DNA of 64,000 nucleotides from NCBI GenBank assembly GCA_904501755.1, contig CAJGBV010000012.1, positions 1 to 64,000 of the forward strand, given 5' to 3'. Each line of letters begins with the position of its first letter. Positions within the stretch are counted from its first letter, which is position 1. A program made the translations under genes and the position numbers. The notes below the pieces were generated by a model. That model searched no databases. It was given only the letters and a program-made list of their open reading frames with translations, and was not told where the DNA came from. Shown here piece after piece: positions 7,578-16,872 of the stretch. This stretch comes from Clostridiaceae bacterium. Its GTDB lineage: Bacteria; Bacillota; Clostridia; Oscillospirales; Acutalibacteraceae.

Positions 7578-9431
7578 ATGGATTTTATGTTAGGATGTAA
7601 TTATTGGGACAGTAAGCACGGCACAGATATGTGGAAATATTTTGATGCTAAGCTTGTTGAAAGCGATGTAAAAGCGCTTAGTGAAAACGGCATTAAGTTT
7701 ATGCGTGTTTTTCCTAACTGGAGAGATTTTCAGCCTGTTTACAAGCTTCGTGAGTGGGCAGGAAATTTCAAGTGCTATGTAGACGACAAAGAACAGCTTA
7801 TTGACGACTACAACGGCATTAAGGAAGAACAGATGGAAAATTTCAGAACCTTCGCTAACATTTGCGACAAATACGGCATTAAGCTTTGTGTTGCAGTTGT
7901 TACAGGTTGGATGAGCGGCAGACAGTTTGTTCCACCCGCACTTGAGGACAAAAACCCAATTACCAATCCTGAGGCAATGATGTGGATGCGCCGTTTTATT
8001 AACGGATTTGTAAATGGAATTAAGGATTGCAAAAACATTGTTATGTGGGATTTAGGTAATGAGTGCAACTGCCTCGGTATCGTTAATTCCCGTTATGAAG
8101 CTTATGTATGGACTGCTTTTGTCAGCGATGCTATCAGAAGTGCAGACCCCACTCGTCCTATTTCCAGTGGTATGCACGGTCTTTCGGCAGATCCTATTAA
8201 CTGGAATCTTTTAGACCAGGGTGAGCTTACCGATTATATCTGCACACATCCTTATGTTTCACCTTCTGTAAACAATGATATTGACGTTATCAATAATATG
8301 CGTGCTACCATTTATCCTACAGCACAGTCCATTCTTTATTCAGACGTTTCAAAAAGACCATGTATTGTACAGGAACAAGGCACTTTCTCCGACGTTTTAG
8401 GTAACGAAGAATTCGCAGCAGACTTTGTAAGAATCAACATATTCTCTGCTTTAGCTCATGATATGCCCGGTTATTTCTGGTGGTGCGGTATGAATCACGT
8501 TGACCTTCCCAATCCTCCTTATACCTGGTGTATGATGGAAAGAGATTTAGGTATGCTCAACTGCGACAACACTCCAAAGCCTGTTGGTAGAGAAATAAAG
8601 AAGGCACAGGACTTTATTGCTACACTTCCCTTTAACAACCTTGAAAAGAGAGAAACCGATGGTGTTATTATGCTTACTGACTCTATCGATAAGGTTAAAA
8701 TCGGTCTTTCTGCTTATACCCTTTGCAAGCAGGCAGGACTTGATATGTCCTTTGCCGTAAGCAATGAACCACTTCCCGACAGCCGTCTGTATATAGTTCC
8801 CTGCATTATGGGTTGGTCTGTTATGAATCAGAGAACCTGGTGGGGTATGCGCGATAAGGTAGAAAAGGAAGGCGCAAGTATGCTTATTTCCTTTAACGGC
8901 GGACATCTTTCCGAATTCGAGGAAACTACGGGACTGCGTTCCAACGGTATTATAAAGAGCAAGAAGTACCACACAGCTAAGTTCAGTTTTGGTGACGTAA
9001 CCTACCACGAAACCAAAGAGGTACGTCTTGAGTCTATCGGTGCTGAGGTTCTTGCAAGAAACGAGGAAGGTAATATTGTACTTTCACGTTATAAGTTTGG
9101 TAAAGGCTATGTATATTTCCTGAATATGCCTTTGGAAGCAAGTCTTCTTGACGTGGCTGATGCTTATAACGGTACTCTTTTCCACAAAATTTACGCTTTA
9201 GCAGGCAAAGAGGTGCTTGAAGATAAGATTTTCTCCTCCTCTAACCCACAGATTTGCACAACTCTTCACAAGGACGGCGACAGATATGTTGCTTTTGCTC
9301 TTAACTACTGCGATACAGAGCAGAAATGCGACTTTAACCTTAAAGATGGTTACAAGCTTTCCTGTATCAGAGGCACTACCGATAGCATTGGTAAATGCGA
9401 TTGTGCAATTTACTACATAGATAAAGAGTAA
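7578..9431 (+). CDS. Clan GH-A glycoside hydrolase (GH5/GH42-like, beta-mannosidase-like)
   Basis: 617 residues from ATG 7578, with GGAGG at 7565-7569; no signal peptide, so cytoplasmic. A (beta/alpha)8 barrel covers about residues 1-330. The acid/base candidate is E162 (MWDLGNEC) and the nucleophile candidate is E266 (IVQEQGTF), the usual strand-4/strand-7 pair of retaining clan-A enzymes. Residues about 350-510 resemble the glutamine-amidotransferase-like domain of GH42 enzymes (PDSRLYIVPCIMGWS, GASMLISFNGGHLSEFEE), followed by a small beta domain. It heads an operon with a kinase, an isomerase and an aldolase, so it presumably releases the sugar that they degrade. The exact GH family and substrate are unsure; beta-mannoside is my best guess, because the isomerase family also uses mannose. 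Confidence 0.8.
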   Translation: MDFMLGCNYWDSKHGTDMWKYFDAKLVESDVKALSENGIKFMRVFPNWRDFQPVYKLREWAGNFKCYVDDKEQLIDDYNGIKEEQMENFRTFANICDKYGIKLCVAVVTGWMSGRQFVPPALEDKNPITNPEAMMWMRRFINGFVNGIKDCKNIVMWDLGNECNCLGIVNSRYEAYVWTAFVSDAIRSADPTRPISSGMHGLSADPINWNLLDQGELTDYICTHPYVSPSVNNDIDVINNMRATIYPTAQSILYSDVSKRPCIVQEQGTFSDVLGNEEFAADFVRINIFSALAHDMPGYFWWCGMNHVDLPNPPYTWCMMERDLGMLNCDNTPKPVGREIKKAQDFIATLPFNNLEKRETDGVIMLTDSIDKVKIGLSAYTLCKQAGLDMSFAVSNEPLPDSRLYIVPCIMGWSVMNQRTWWGMRDKVEKEGASMLISFNGGHLSEFEETTGLRSNGIIKSKKYHTAKFSFGDVTYHETKEVRLESIGAEVLARNEEGNIVLSRYKFGKGYVYFLNMPLEASLLDVADAYNGTLFHKIYALAGKEVLEDKIFSSSNPQICTTLHKDGDRYVAFALNYCDTEQKCDFNLKDGYKLSCIRGTTDSIGKCDCAIYYIDKE

Positions 9432-9440
9432 GGCGATTTT

Positions 9441-10457
9441 ATGAATAATAAAGGTATTACTATAGCAGGAAGCTTTATTGCCGACGTAGTAAAAACCACT
9501 GATTGCTATCCAAAACGCGGTATGATGGCGTATATTACAGATGTAAAAAAAGCGGTGGGAGGCTGTGTACCAAACACCGCAATTTCCCTTAAAAAAATTG
9601 ACAGCAGCATACCCGTTTCGGCAATAGGAAAAATAGGCACCGATGAACATGGTAGGTTTATAAAAACCGAACTTGAGCGTCATGGTGTTGACTGCAATAA
9701 TGTTAAAATCTCAGAGAGTCTGACTACAAGCTTTTGTGATGTTATGAGTCAGCCCTCAGGCGAGAGAACCTTTTTCCATGCAAAAGGAGCTAATGCGGAG
9801 TTTTCCCCCGCCGACCTTAACATTTCCAACCTAAACTGTGATATTTTTCACATTGGCTACATTTTTCTTTTAGACCAATTTGAAAAAAGCGATGCTCAGC
9901 ATGGTAGTGTTCTCGCAAGAACATTAAAAGAAATACAGGAAAAAGGTATTAAAACTTCTATTGACGTTGTAAGCGACAGTAGTGGCAAGTATAAGGAAAT
10001 AATAATTCCTGTTTTAAGGTTTTGCAGCTATGCAATTATGAATGAAGTGGAATGCTGTATGCTGACAGATTTAGCACCTTATGATGAAAACGGCAGATTA
10101 AACACAGACAACATAAAAAAGACAATGGTGTTTATGGCTGAAAAAGGTGTTAAAGAAAAGATAATCATACACTGCAAAAATGCAGGTTTTTGCCTTGATG
10201 TAAAATCAGGAGAATTCACCATTGTTCCCTCTTTGGAAATTCCGCCTGAGGAAATCAAGGGAAGCGTCGGTGCAGGAGATGCTTTTTGCGCAGGCAGTCT
10301 TTACGGTCTATATAATAATTACAGCGATGAAGAAACCCTCAAACTTGCTTCTGCAATAGCGGCGAGCAATTTATTTGCCGAAAATTCCACCGATTCCATC
10401 TTAAGCAAGGAAGATGTATGGGCATTTGAAGAAAAATACGGAAGGAAGATATTATGA
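9441..10457 (+). CDS. PfkB-family carbohydrate kinase
   Basis: 338 residues. The ribokinase/PfkB fold is marked by an N-terminal GG motif region (KKAVGGCVPNTAISL, near residue 40) and the C-terminal signature GSVGAGDAFCAGSLYG with the catalytic Asp (near residue 280). It phosphorylates a sugar or sugar phosphate using ATP. It begins 9 bases after the glycosidase stop codon and overlaps the isomerase gene by 4 bases (ATGA), so the genes are translationally coupled. The substrate is not evident from sequence. Given the downstream isomerase and ketose aldolase, a ketose such as fructose, xylulose or tagatose, or its phosphate, is likely. Confidence 0.87.
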   Translation: MNNKGITIAGSFIADVVKTTDCYPKRGMMAYITDVKKAVGGCVPNTAISLKKIDSSIPVSAIGKIGTDEHGRFIKTELERHGVDCNNVKISESLTTSFCDVMSQPSGERTFFHAKGANAEFSPADLNISNLNCDIFHIGYIFLLDQFEKSDAQHGSVLARTLKEIQEKGIKTSIDVVSDSSGKYKEIIIPVLRFCSYAIMNEVECCMLTDLAPYDENGRLNTDNIKKTMVFMAEKGVKEKIIIHCKNAGFCLDVKSGEFTIVPSLEIPPEEIKGSVGAGDAFCAGSLYGLYNNYSDEETLKLASAIAASNLFAENSTDSILSKEDVWAFEEKYGRKIL

Positions 10458-10990
10458 CAAAAAAAGAATATGATGAGCAGGTTAAATTATCTCTCGAATA
10501 TTACGAAAAAGCAGGAATTGTTTTAACCGAAAAAGAAAAACAGTCTATTGAGGTTATTGACTTTAACAAGGGTAAAGTAAAAGAGTTTGGATTACAGCTT
10601 CTTGTTTATGTTAATACAGAGCGAGTATGTGCAAAGGAAATGGTGCTTACCCCCGGTCAGACCTGTGCTGAGCATTGGCATGTACCTACAAACGGTCAGG
10701 AGGGCAAAGAGGAAACCTTCCGTTGCCGCTACGGTGAAGTTTATCTTTATGTAGAGGGCGAAAAAAATACCGATAAAATCAAGGCAAAGCTTCCCGAAAG
10801 CGATGTATCTGTTTTCCATGAGGTAATACTCAAACCCGGTGAACAGTATACCATAATGCCCGAGGTTAAGCATTGGTTCCAGGGCGGTCCAAACGGTGCT
10901 GTAATTTCAGAATTTTCTACACGCAGTACCGACGAAACAGATGTATTTACCGATAAATCTCTTATAAGAGAAGGAAGAATTGAGGAATAA
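10454..10990 (+). CDS. D-lyxose ketol-isomerase family (cupin)
   Basis: 178 residues, the usual length for the D-lyxose isomerase family, which is a single cupin domain. Metal-binding residues appear as EHWH (near residue 70), a glutamate in the following GKEETFRCRYGE segment, and a histidine in VKHWFQGG near residue 137. The family interconverts D-lyxose and D-xylulose, and members also act on D-mannose/D-fructose. It lies between a PfkB kinase and a class II aldolase, so it likely makes the ketose that is then phosphorylated and split. Whether mannose or lyxose is the true substrate cannot be read from sequence. Confidence 0.87.
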   Translation: MTKKEYDEQVKLSLEYYEKAGIVLTEKEKQSIEVIDFNKGKVKEFGLQLLVYVNTERVCAKEMVLTPGQTCAEHWHVPTNGQEGKEETFRCRYGEVYLYVEGEKNTDKIKAKLPESDVSVFHEVILKPGEQYTIMPEVKHWFQGGPNGAVISEFSTRSTDETDVFTDKSLIREGRIEE

Positions 10991-10992
10991 TT

Positions 10993-11829
10993 ATGTTAGC
11001 AAATCTTAATGACGTACTAAAAAAAGCACAAAAAGAGCATTACGGAGTTGGTCTTTTCAACACTACCGATACCGATATGCTTCAGGCTGCAATAGAAGCT
11101 GCTGAAGAGCTTAACTCCCCTATTATTATAGGTACAGCAGAGGTTCTTCTCCCCTCCGGTGAGCTTGATTTAATTGCTCCCTCCATAGTAGCCGCCGCTC
11201 AGAGAGCAAAGGTTCCTGTAGTAGTCCACTATGACCACGGACTTACCTTTGACAGATGTATACAGGCTTTAAAATTAGGTTTCACAAGCATTATGTTTGA
11301 CGGAAGTGCGGGAGATGCAGAAGAGAACATAAAGGATACCGCTGAAATCGTAAAAATCGCTCACAGCTTCGGTGCAACCGTTGAGGGTGAAATCGGTCAC
11401 GTAGGTCAGGCTAACACAGGCGACAACACAGTTACCGACAGCTATACTACCAAAGAAGAGGCTGAAGAATTCATTAAAGCCACAGGGGTTGATGCTCTTG
11501 CAATTGCTATTGGTACAGCTCACGGAGCTTATAAAGAAAAACCCTGTCTTGATATAAACCGTCTTAAAGAAATAAGAAATACCGTTGATACTCCTCTGGT
11601 ACTTCACGGCGGTTCAGGACTCAGTGATGATGACTTCAGAAATACCATAAGAGAAGGTATTGCTAAAGTAAACATTTACACCGACCTTTGCACAGCAGGT
11701 ATTTCTGCTATGATAGAAGGCACAAAGAAAGACATTTCCTATCTTGCTATAAGAGATATGAAGGTTGCCGCTATAAAAGAAGTTGTTAAAGAAAAGATAA
11801 TGCTTTTCGGCAGCAACGGCAAGGCATAA
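10993..11829 (+). CDS. Class II ketose-bisphosphate aldolase
   Basis: 278 residues with the class II zinc aldolase fold. Zinc-ligand histidines are visible in VHYDHG (near residue 80), GTAHG (near residue 178) and LHGGSG (near residue 205); the EGEIGHVG segment (residues 130-137) is also characteristic. It cleaves a phosphorylated ketose to dihydroxyacetone phosphate and an aldehyde. It starts 2 bases after the isomerase stop and is the last gene of the four-gene operon, ending at a strong terminator. Family members include fructose-bisphosphate, tagatose-bisphosphate and fructose-1-phosphate-type aldolases. The cluster suggests a dedicated enzyme rather than the housekeeping glycolytic one. 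Confidence 0.88.
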   Translation: MLANLNDVLKKAQKEHYGVGLFNTTDTDMLQAAIEAAEELNSPIIIGTAEVLLPSGELDLIAPSIVAAAQRAKVPVVVHYDHGLTFDRCIQALKLGFTSIMFDGSAGDAEENIKDTAEIVKIAHSFGATVEGEIGHVGQANTGDNTVTDSYTTKEEAEEFIKATGVDALAIAIGTAHGAYKEKPCLDINRLKEIRNTVDTPLVLHGGSGLSDDDFRNTIREGIAKVNIYTDLCTAGISAMIEGTKKDISYLAIRDMKVAAIKEVVKEKIMLFGSNGKA

Positions 11830-11834
11830 AAAAC

Positions 11835-11872
11835 AAAAAGCTGTTTTGCAATTTTGCAAAACAGCTTTTTTA
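11835..11872. terminator. Bidirectional intrinsic terminator
   Basis: Perfect 16-bp stem: AAAAAGCTGTTTTGCA (11835-11850) pairs with TGCAAAACAGCTTTTT (11855-11870) around a 4-base loop. It separates the sugar operon from the convergent activase gene ending at 11870. Confidence 0.9.
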
Positions 11873-12685
11873 TATAACTCTGATATTCATATTACTAAGT
11901 ATTTCTTCTGCTTTTTTTAATTGCTCAGCATCAGGTAAAACTTTAGGTAATGTGTTTTCCATATTCAGTGCAGAATATTTTGAGCCTGCATAATTATGAT
12001 ACGGAAGTATTCTCACTCCCACAAGATTCTTAAGTTCTTTTAAAAACTCCCCTATTCTTTGGATTTCACCGTCATTGTACAGTGGAACAAAAGGGATTCT
12101 CACTTCGGTTTTCTTACCGCAGGAATCAATATACTTCAAATTTTCAAGGATAAGAGCGTTTTTTTGACCTGTGCATCTTATATGTATTTCTTCATCAATA
12201 GCCTTTATATCATAAAGAAAAACATCCGTATATGGAAGTACCTTGTCAATCGCTTCCTTTGAAACAAAACCGCAGGTGTCTACTGCTGTATTTATTCCTT
12301 TTTCTTTTAATCTTTTTAGTAGTTCAGCGCAAAAATCAGCCTGACAAAGACATTCCCCGCCCGAAAGAGTAACTCCCCCGCCACTCGTTTCGTAAAAATC
12401 TCTGTCCTCAAGCAAAAGCGGCAAAAGATGCTCTACCGTCATTTCTTTGCCATACAACACCCTTGCTTCTCCAAGACAGTTATCCTGCGTAAAATCGGCC
12501 TGTCTGCACTCACCACAACCAATACACTTATTTTCATAAAATGCAACTTGAGGTTCAAAGGAAATACTCTCGGGATTATGACACCAAATACACTTAAGCG
12601 GACAACCCTTGAAAAACACTGTGGTCCTAATACCGTCACCATCGTGAACAGCAAATCTTTTTATATCTGAAATTATTGCTTTCAT
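11870..12685 (-). CDS. Glycyl radical enzyme activase (PFL-activating-enzyme family)
   Basis: 271 residues. The radical SAM motif is CPLKCIWC near residue 30. An inserted ferredoxin-like Cys cluster follows (CIGCGEC, then a further Cys), as in activases of the non-PFL glycyl radical enzymes, and GGGVTLSGGE is the conserved SAM-binding motif. It uses a [4Fe-4S] cluster and S-adenosylmethionine to install the glycyl radical in its partner. The partner is very probably the enzyme encoded at 14567-16792. It overlaps the EamA gene by 4 bases and is last in the cluster. The insert has one four-Cys set, enough for one extra cluster. Confidence 0.92.
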   Translation of the reverse strand: MKAIISDIKRFAVHDGDGIRTTVFFKGCPLKCIWCHNPESISFEPQVAFYENKCIGCGECRQADFTQDNCLGEARVLYGKEMTVEHLLPLLLEDRDFYETSGGGVTLSGGECLCQADFCAELLKRLKEKGINTAVDTCGFVSKEAIDKVLPYTDVFLYDIKAIDEEIHIRCTGQKNALILENLKYIDSCGKKTEVRIPFVPLYNDGEIQRIGEFLKELKNLVGVRILPYHNYAGSKYSALNMENTLPKVLPDAEQLKKAEEILSNMNIRVI

Positions 12686-13584
12686 TCCTTTGCCTCGCTT
12701 ATATTGCCAAGAATTATACCAAAAGAAATGAGCAGAAACGCAGCAAGATACTGCAATTTAAAAATATTTTCACCAAGCAAAATCGCACCGAAAACACAGG
12801 CGAATAACGGCTCTGCAAACTTAATAATAAACATTTTGGAAAGACTGTTGGTTTTAAGTATATAATACCATAAAGTATAAGATGAAATAGACGCTAAACA
12901 TATATAAGAAAAAACAAGAATTGATTTTGTGCTGAACGTTATCATATCTGCGCCCATAATAACAGCGGCAATTAAAAGTATAAATCCACCTGTAAGCTGA
13001 CTGATACCTGTTATCCAAAAAGGAGAATTCCCCTCTACTGATTTTTTGCTTATAACACTTGAAACTACGGTACAAATAGAAGCACAGATTATAAGAATAT
13101 CACCAAGAGAGAAAGAAATGCCACTATGATTGTAGTTAATGGCAATTATTCCGCAAAATCCCACAATTGCGCCCACAATCTTCAAAACGCTAAACTTTTC
13201 GTTCTTAAAGAACAAAAAGGCAAAACACACGTAAATCAATACACCAAGTTGTTTTATAAGTGCAGTTTTTGAACTGTCAGTAGTGCTAAGTCCTATATAT
13301 GTAAAGGTATAGTGAAGAACTATGGAAAACAAACCCATTACAAAAATATAAAAAACGTTTTTCCCTTTTGGTGTGGAAATTTTTTCTTTTTTAAAGAAAC
13401 TGAATGCGCTTACTACAAGGCCACAAAATAAAAATCTTACACCTGCAAACATAATAATATCAGGAATAGAGCCCGAATTAATATTAAAAGCACTATAACC
13501 AATTTTAATCATTGGGAAAAGTGAGCCCCATAACGCCATTACTAATAACGACAGCAAAATTGTTTTTAAATTATTTTTCATCAT
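12682..13584 (-). CDS. EamA/DMT-family transporter
   Basis: 300 residues from ATG 13584, chosen because GAGGCG lies 8 bases upstream; the ORF extends further but without a ribosome site. About ten hydrophobic segments and the two-fold EamA repeat are visible (for example ALWGSLFPMIKIGY at the start and AEPLFACVFGAILLGE late in the second repeat). The drug/metabolite transporter superfamily exports or imports small metabolites. In this cluster it may move the substrate or product of the glycyl radical enzyme (inference). It overlaps the activase by 4 bases and appears to have its own promoter at 13656-13684. Confidence 0.85.
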   Translation of the reverse strand: MMKNNLKTILLSLLVMALWGSLFPMIKIGYSAFNINSGSIPDIIMFAGVRFLFCGLVVSAFSFFKKEKISTPKGKNVFYIFVMGLFSIVLHYTFTYIGLSTTDSSKTALIKQLGVLIYVCFAFLFFKNEKFSVLKIVGAIVGFCGIIAINYNHSGISFSLGDILIICASICTVVSSVISKKSVEGNSPFWITGISQLTGGFILLIAAVIMGADMITFSTKSILVFSYICLASISSYTLWYYILKTNSLSKMFIIKFAEPLFACVFGAILLGENIFKLQYLAAFLLISFGIILGNISEAKE

Positions 13585-13655
13585 TATACACGCCTCTATT
13601 GTTTTATCAGATGTAATTTGAACTTCTACATAAAATACCAAAAAACACTTTTAAC

Positions 13656-13684
13656 ATAATATCATACAAATTAATTCCTGTAAA
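13656..13684 (-). promoter_or_regulatory. Promoter of the EamA-activase pair
   Basis: On the minus strand, TTTACA (13684-13679), 17-base spacer, TATTAT (13661-13656). It lies in the 131-base gap between the lactonase and EamA genes, so activase and transporter may be made independently of the enzyme. Confidence 0.55.
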
Positions 13685-13715
13685 TAGTTCTTCGCAAAAA
13701 TTCAAATTGTGGGTT

Positions 13716-14564
13716 TCATCCAAACAAAAAAGGTTTTCTACCCTTAGATATATTTTCACACATAAACGTATAACCCGCATTTGCATCGTTTTTTATATCA
13801 ATTGAGTAACTTGCAGTTACAACTATAAATTTATCCATATCATTTCCCGCAAAGCAACAACTTGCGGGAATTTTTGCGGGTACATCAATATAGTTTTTTA
13901 TCTGCATATCGGCAGTATCAACCATCGCTATATGTCCACTCCCCCAACAAGCAACGTAAAGAAAATCGTTTTGGTCAATAGTAAATCCGTCAACACCACC
14001 AACTTCAACTTTTCTGCCTGTAAAAGTAAGGATTCCATTTTCTTTATCAAAATCATACTCTTTTATAATGCCGGTATCACTGTCTGTATGGTAAAATCGT
14101 TTTTCATCCATAGACCAATCAAAACCATTCGACAGAATAAGACCGTCAAGCAATACTTCAACCTCGCCATTTTTGCCTATAGAATACAATTTGCCGTCTA
14201 TTTTGTCACCCGTACCAAAACGCTTACTGCTTTGTGTACCAACATAAAATTTGCCGTCAGGCCCAACCTTTGCATCGTTACAGTATTTAATATCATATTT
14301 TTCTCTGTCATACAAAGGTAAGTGGGTATTATCATCGTTTAAAATAAACGCACCATCCATACAAGAAATAAGCATTTCGCCTGTCTTAGAAAAGGCAATT
14401 GCAGACACCCCGAATGGAAGTTTGCGAGTTTTAACCTCATTAGTGCAAATATTTATTTCGAGAATTTCTTTAGCAAATCCATTTACTTGATAAAGTTTTT
14501 TATTAAACTCATTCCAAACAGGACCTTCGCCTATAACACATCTTTTATCGGATAATATTTTCAT
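13716..14564 (-). CDS. SMP-30/gluconolactonase/LRE-like protein
   Basis: 282 residues, six-bladed beta-propeller of the SMP-30 family. Recognisable segments are GEGPVWNE (blade 1, metal-ligand Glu), a CNDAKVGPDGKFYVGT segment (metal Asn/Asp), LSNGFDWSMDEKRFYHTDS, and DGFTIDQNDFLYVACWGSG. Family members are calcium- or zinc-dependent lactonases acting on sugar lactones. There is no signal peptide, so it is cytoplasmic. It starts 2 bases after the glycyl radical enzyme stop codon and is thus co-translated with it. This hints that the pathway includes a lactone or sugar-acid step. Confidence 0.87.
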   Translation of the reverse strand: MKILSDKRCVIGEGPVWNEFNKKLYQVNGFAKEILEINICTNEVKTRKLPFGVSAIAFSKTGEMLISCMDGAFILNDDNTHLPLYDREKYDIKYCNDAKVGPDGKFYVGTQSSKRFGTGDKIDGKLYSIGKNGEVEVLLDGLILSNGFDWSMDEKRFYHTDSDTGIIKEYDFDKENGILTFTGRKVEVGGVDGFTIDQNDFLYVACWGSGHIAMVDTADMQIKNYIDVPAKIPASCCFAGNDMDKFIVVTASYSIDIKNDANAGYTFMCENISKGRKPFLFG

Positions 14565-14566
14565 TA

Positions 14567-16792
14567 CTATAACAGCACCTCTGCCTGACGGATAAAACCA
14601 TCCTGCTCAACCTTGCTAATATTGTTCCATAAAACGTTCCATCCGCAAACACGAATTTGTAAATCCCTATACTTATCAGGCTCTTTTTGAGCGGCACGTA
14701 ACGTATCGGCATCAAAAACATTTATGTGCATTGCATGACCTTTGCGCTTTAAAAACGTCATAAGCAGACCATACATTGCCTCAAGCCCATCATCACCTTT
14801 AACGGCAGACGGTAAAAGTCCTAAATCAAGACAGGCATCACTTGTGAACTTGGTAGCATCTATTTTGGTTGTTGAAAGAATTGCTGCAGTTGCACCTTCT
14901 TTATTCATTCCCATAGAAGCCGATAAGTTTTTGGAAAGCTCATCACCTCTTAAACGTCCGTTAGGCGATGCGGCAGTATGAGGCGCTTGCTCATAGGATT
15001 GACGAGCAACGTGGAAACCTAAATTCCATTTTCCGCCACGCACAGCCGAAGTAGGTCTTGCGCAAACATTTGATGTAAGGAAGTCTGCAATTTCGACAGC
15101 AATAGAATCGGGAAGCTCTCTGTTATTTCCGTACTTATCTACATCATTCATAAATTTAATTCTTAATTTTTCATTGCCTTCAAAATTATTGTCCAGTATA
15201 TCTCTAAGTTCGCTTAATGAAAGCATTTTTTTATCAAAAACATACTTTTTAATCACAGTAAGGGAATCAGCAATATCTGCCATAAATCCAAACATCATAC
15301 AGTTTCCGTTGGTTGATGCTCCCCCATTCATCGCATCTCTGCCCTTTTCAATACAAGATGGTATTGTTGCGGAAAGCATGGACTGAGGATTTATTTCCGA
15401 AAGATAAATTTCGAAAGAATTAGTAACGTTAATAACCTGATTAATTACAGCAAGAAGCTGTTTTTTGTATTCATCAAAAAATTCTTCAAAAGTGTTGTAT
15501 TTTTGAACTTCTGGACTTTTTACACCTGAAAAATCCCCTTTAACACCATCGCAGCCTTCGTGCAATACATATTCAAGGGGCTTAAGAAGATTCACATAAT
15601 TCATCGCTGCTGAATTATATGCACCTTGAACAGAATACTCGTAACAGCCCGTTATGTCACAGGTTCTTGCCTGTTCGACAGTAAAGCCACAGCGTTCAAG
15701 AGCCTCTCTTATGGTCGCATCACCAATAAATACTATACTGTTATTTCCGCGACGAATCATATCAAGAGCCTTTAAGATAAACTCTTTAGGGGTGCTCTCG
15801 GCAATTTTTATCTGAACTTTAGGATTATAAATTCCCATTTTGTCATATACGTCAAGGAACAAATAGGACAGTTCGTTTATTACAGTTGACTCATCCTCTT
15901 TACATCCACCAAGATATACAGGCTGACCCCAATAGTTGCCTATTGCTGTAAACTGCAAGAAAAAGTATGCTAAATCTTTTCTTATTTGCTCTTCACTTAT
16001 TCCGTTAGCCAAGTCATTTTTATAGAAGATATAAAAATTTCGATCAAAGTTTGACAGAGAACGCACCTGAAGACCCTCAATATGTTCACAAAGCATAAAA
16101 TAAATATAATCTAACAACAAAGCCTCGTAAAAGCTTTTAGGAGAAGATACTGTTAAATTTAAAAGAGCATCAGCCAAACGGAAATTTTCTTGTTTTTCAG
16201 CCTGTACCTTAAGACGTTTAAGAAACATTATTATCGCTTCATAAGTAATCTTAATGCCATCAAAAAAATCACTCTGTTCGGCCGAAATATCTTCTATATT
16301 TTTGCGACTCTTTTCGCTTTCTTCAAGAAGTCCCAAAAAACCTAAGTCAAACACCCTGTCCCACACAGGAACAGAATGATCATAATCAGGCCAAACAGTA
16401 GCTATTCCGTTATTACATAAAAAGTTCCTCTGTTTTTCGACATCAGGAATTTTGCCGTTAAACGCTTCATTACGCCATTTAGATACAATAGTCTTATTCA
16501 AAGGCCTGTCAATCATATTAATTGCAGGAAAAATATCCCGCTTATCACAGTTAATGCGAGTGTTTTTAAGTATATACTCGAAAGCTTTAGCTTTACGAAC
16601 CGGATGGGAAATCTCCTCAAGAAGTTTATCATTAGACTTTATACCATTGATGATTTCTTCACCTGCTAAACCTGTATTTTCATCAAAAATCGCATCATAT
16701 CTTATAAACCGATCAAATGAATTAAAAGGCTCACTTTGACTGTGATACTTATTCATAATATAATCGTAATCAGCGTCTTTAATATATTTCAT
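14567..16792 (-). CDS. Glycyl radical enzyme (PFL/dehydratase family), substrate unknown
   Basis: 741 residues from ATG 16792 (GGTGA upstream; an in-frame TTG at 16804 is less likely). The C-terminal glycyl-radical motif reads RVCGW with the radical Gly at 717. The active-site Cys is C383 in TGCYEY, followed by E385. The Cys-x-Glu pattern is that of the dehydratase/lyase-type enzymes (glycerol and propanediol dehydratase, choline TMA-lyase, hydroxyproline dehydratase) rather than the Cys-Cys of pyruvate formate-lyase. It heads a cluster with lactonase, transporter and activase, divergent from an AraC regulator. The length is slightly below typical dehydratases (about 780-850). The substrate cannot be read; a sugar-derived diol is a guess from the neighbours. 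Confidence 0.92.
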   Translation of the reverse strand: MKYIKDADYDYIMNKYHSQSEPFNSFDRFIRYDAIFDENTGLAGEEIINGIKSNDKLLEEISHPVRKAKAFEYILKNTRINCDKRDIFPAINMIDRPLNKTIVSKWRNEAFNGKIPDVEKQRNFLCNNGIATVWPDYDHSVPVWDRVFDLGFLGLLEESEKSRKNIEDISAEQSDFFDGIKITYEAIIMFLKRLKVQAEKQENFRLADALLNLTVSSPKSFYEALLLDYIYFMLCEHIEGLQVRSLSNFDRNFYIFYKNDLANGISEEQIRKDLAYFFLQFTAIGNYWGQPVYLGGCKEDESTVINELSYLFLDVYDKMGIYNPKVQIKIAESTPKEFILKALDMIRRGNNSIVFIGDATIREALERCGFTVEQARTCDITGCYEYSVQGAYNSAAMNYVNLLKPLEYVLHEGCDGVKGDFSGVKSPEVQKYNTFEEFFDEYKKQLLAVINQVINVTNSFEIYLSEINPQSMLSATIPSCIEKGRDAMNGGASTNGNCMMFGFMADIADSLTVIKKYVFDKKMLSLSELRDILDNNFEGNEKLRIKFMNDVDKYGNNRELPDSIAVEIADFLTSNVCARPTSAVRGGKWNLGFHVARQSYEQAPHTAASPNGRLRGDELSKNLSASMGMNKEGATAAILSTTKIDATKFTSDACLDLGLLPSAVKGDDGLEAMYGLLMTFLKRKGHAMHINVFDADTLRAAQKEPDKYRDLQIRVCGWNVLWNNISKVEQDGFIRQAEVLL

Positions 16793-16825
16793 AAAATCAC
16801 CCAATCATTTCGTCTTTATAAAATA

Positions 16826-16854
16826 ATTTTATGACAAATCGTCGGATTTGTAAA
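16826..16854 (-). promoter_or_regulatory. Promoter of the glycyl radical enzyme operon with internal palindrome
   Basis: On the minus strand, TTTACA (16854-16849), 17-base spacer, TAAAAT (16831-16826), about 28 bases from start point to ATG. The spacer holds a perfect inverted repeat ACAAATC (16834-16840) / GATTTGT (16845-16851) that overlaps the -35 box. It is a likely operator for the divergent AraC protein or another regulator. Confidence 0.6.
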
Positions 16855-16872
16855 TTCACAAAACGAAACAAC

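Noticed and set aside
7397..7600. A 67-codon ORF in the gap before the glycosidase
   Set aside because: It lies over the regulatory gap and the start of two real genes, lacks a ribosome site and has low-complexity AT-rich codons.
14567..16792. Assigning the glycyl radical enzyme as pyruvate formate-lyase
   Set aside because: PFL has two adjacent active-site cysteines; here the site is Cys-Tyr-Glu, and the cluster lacks PFL partners.
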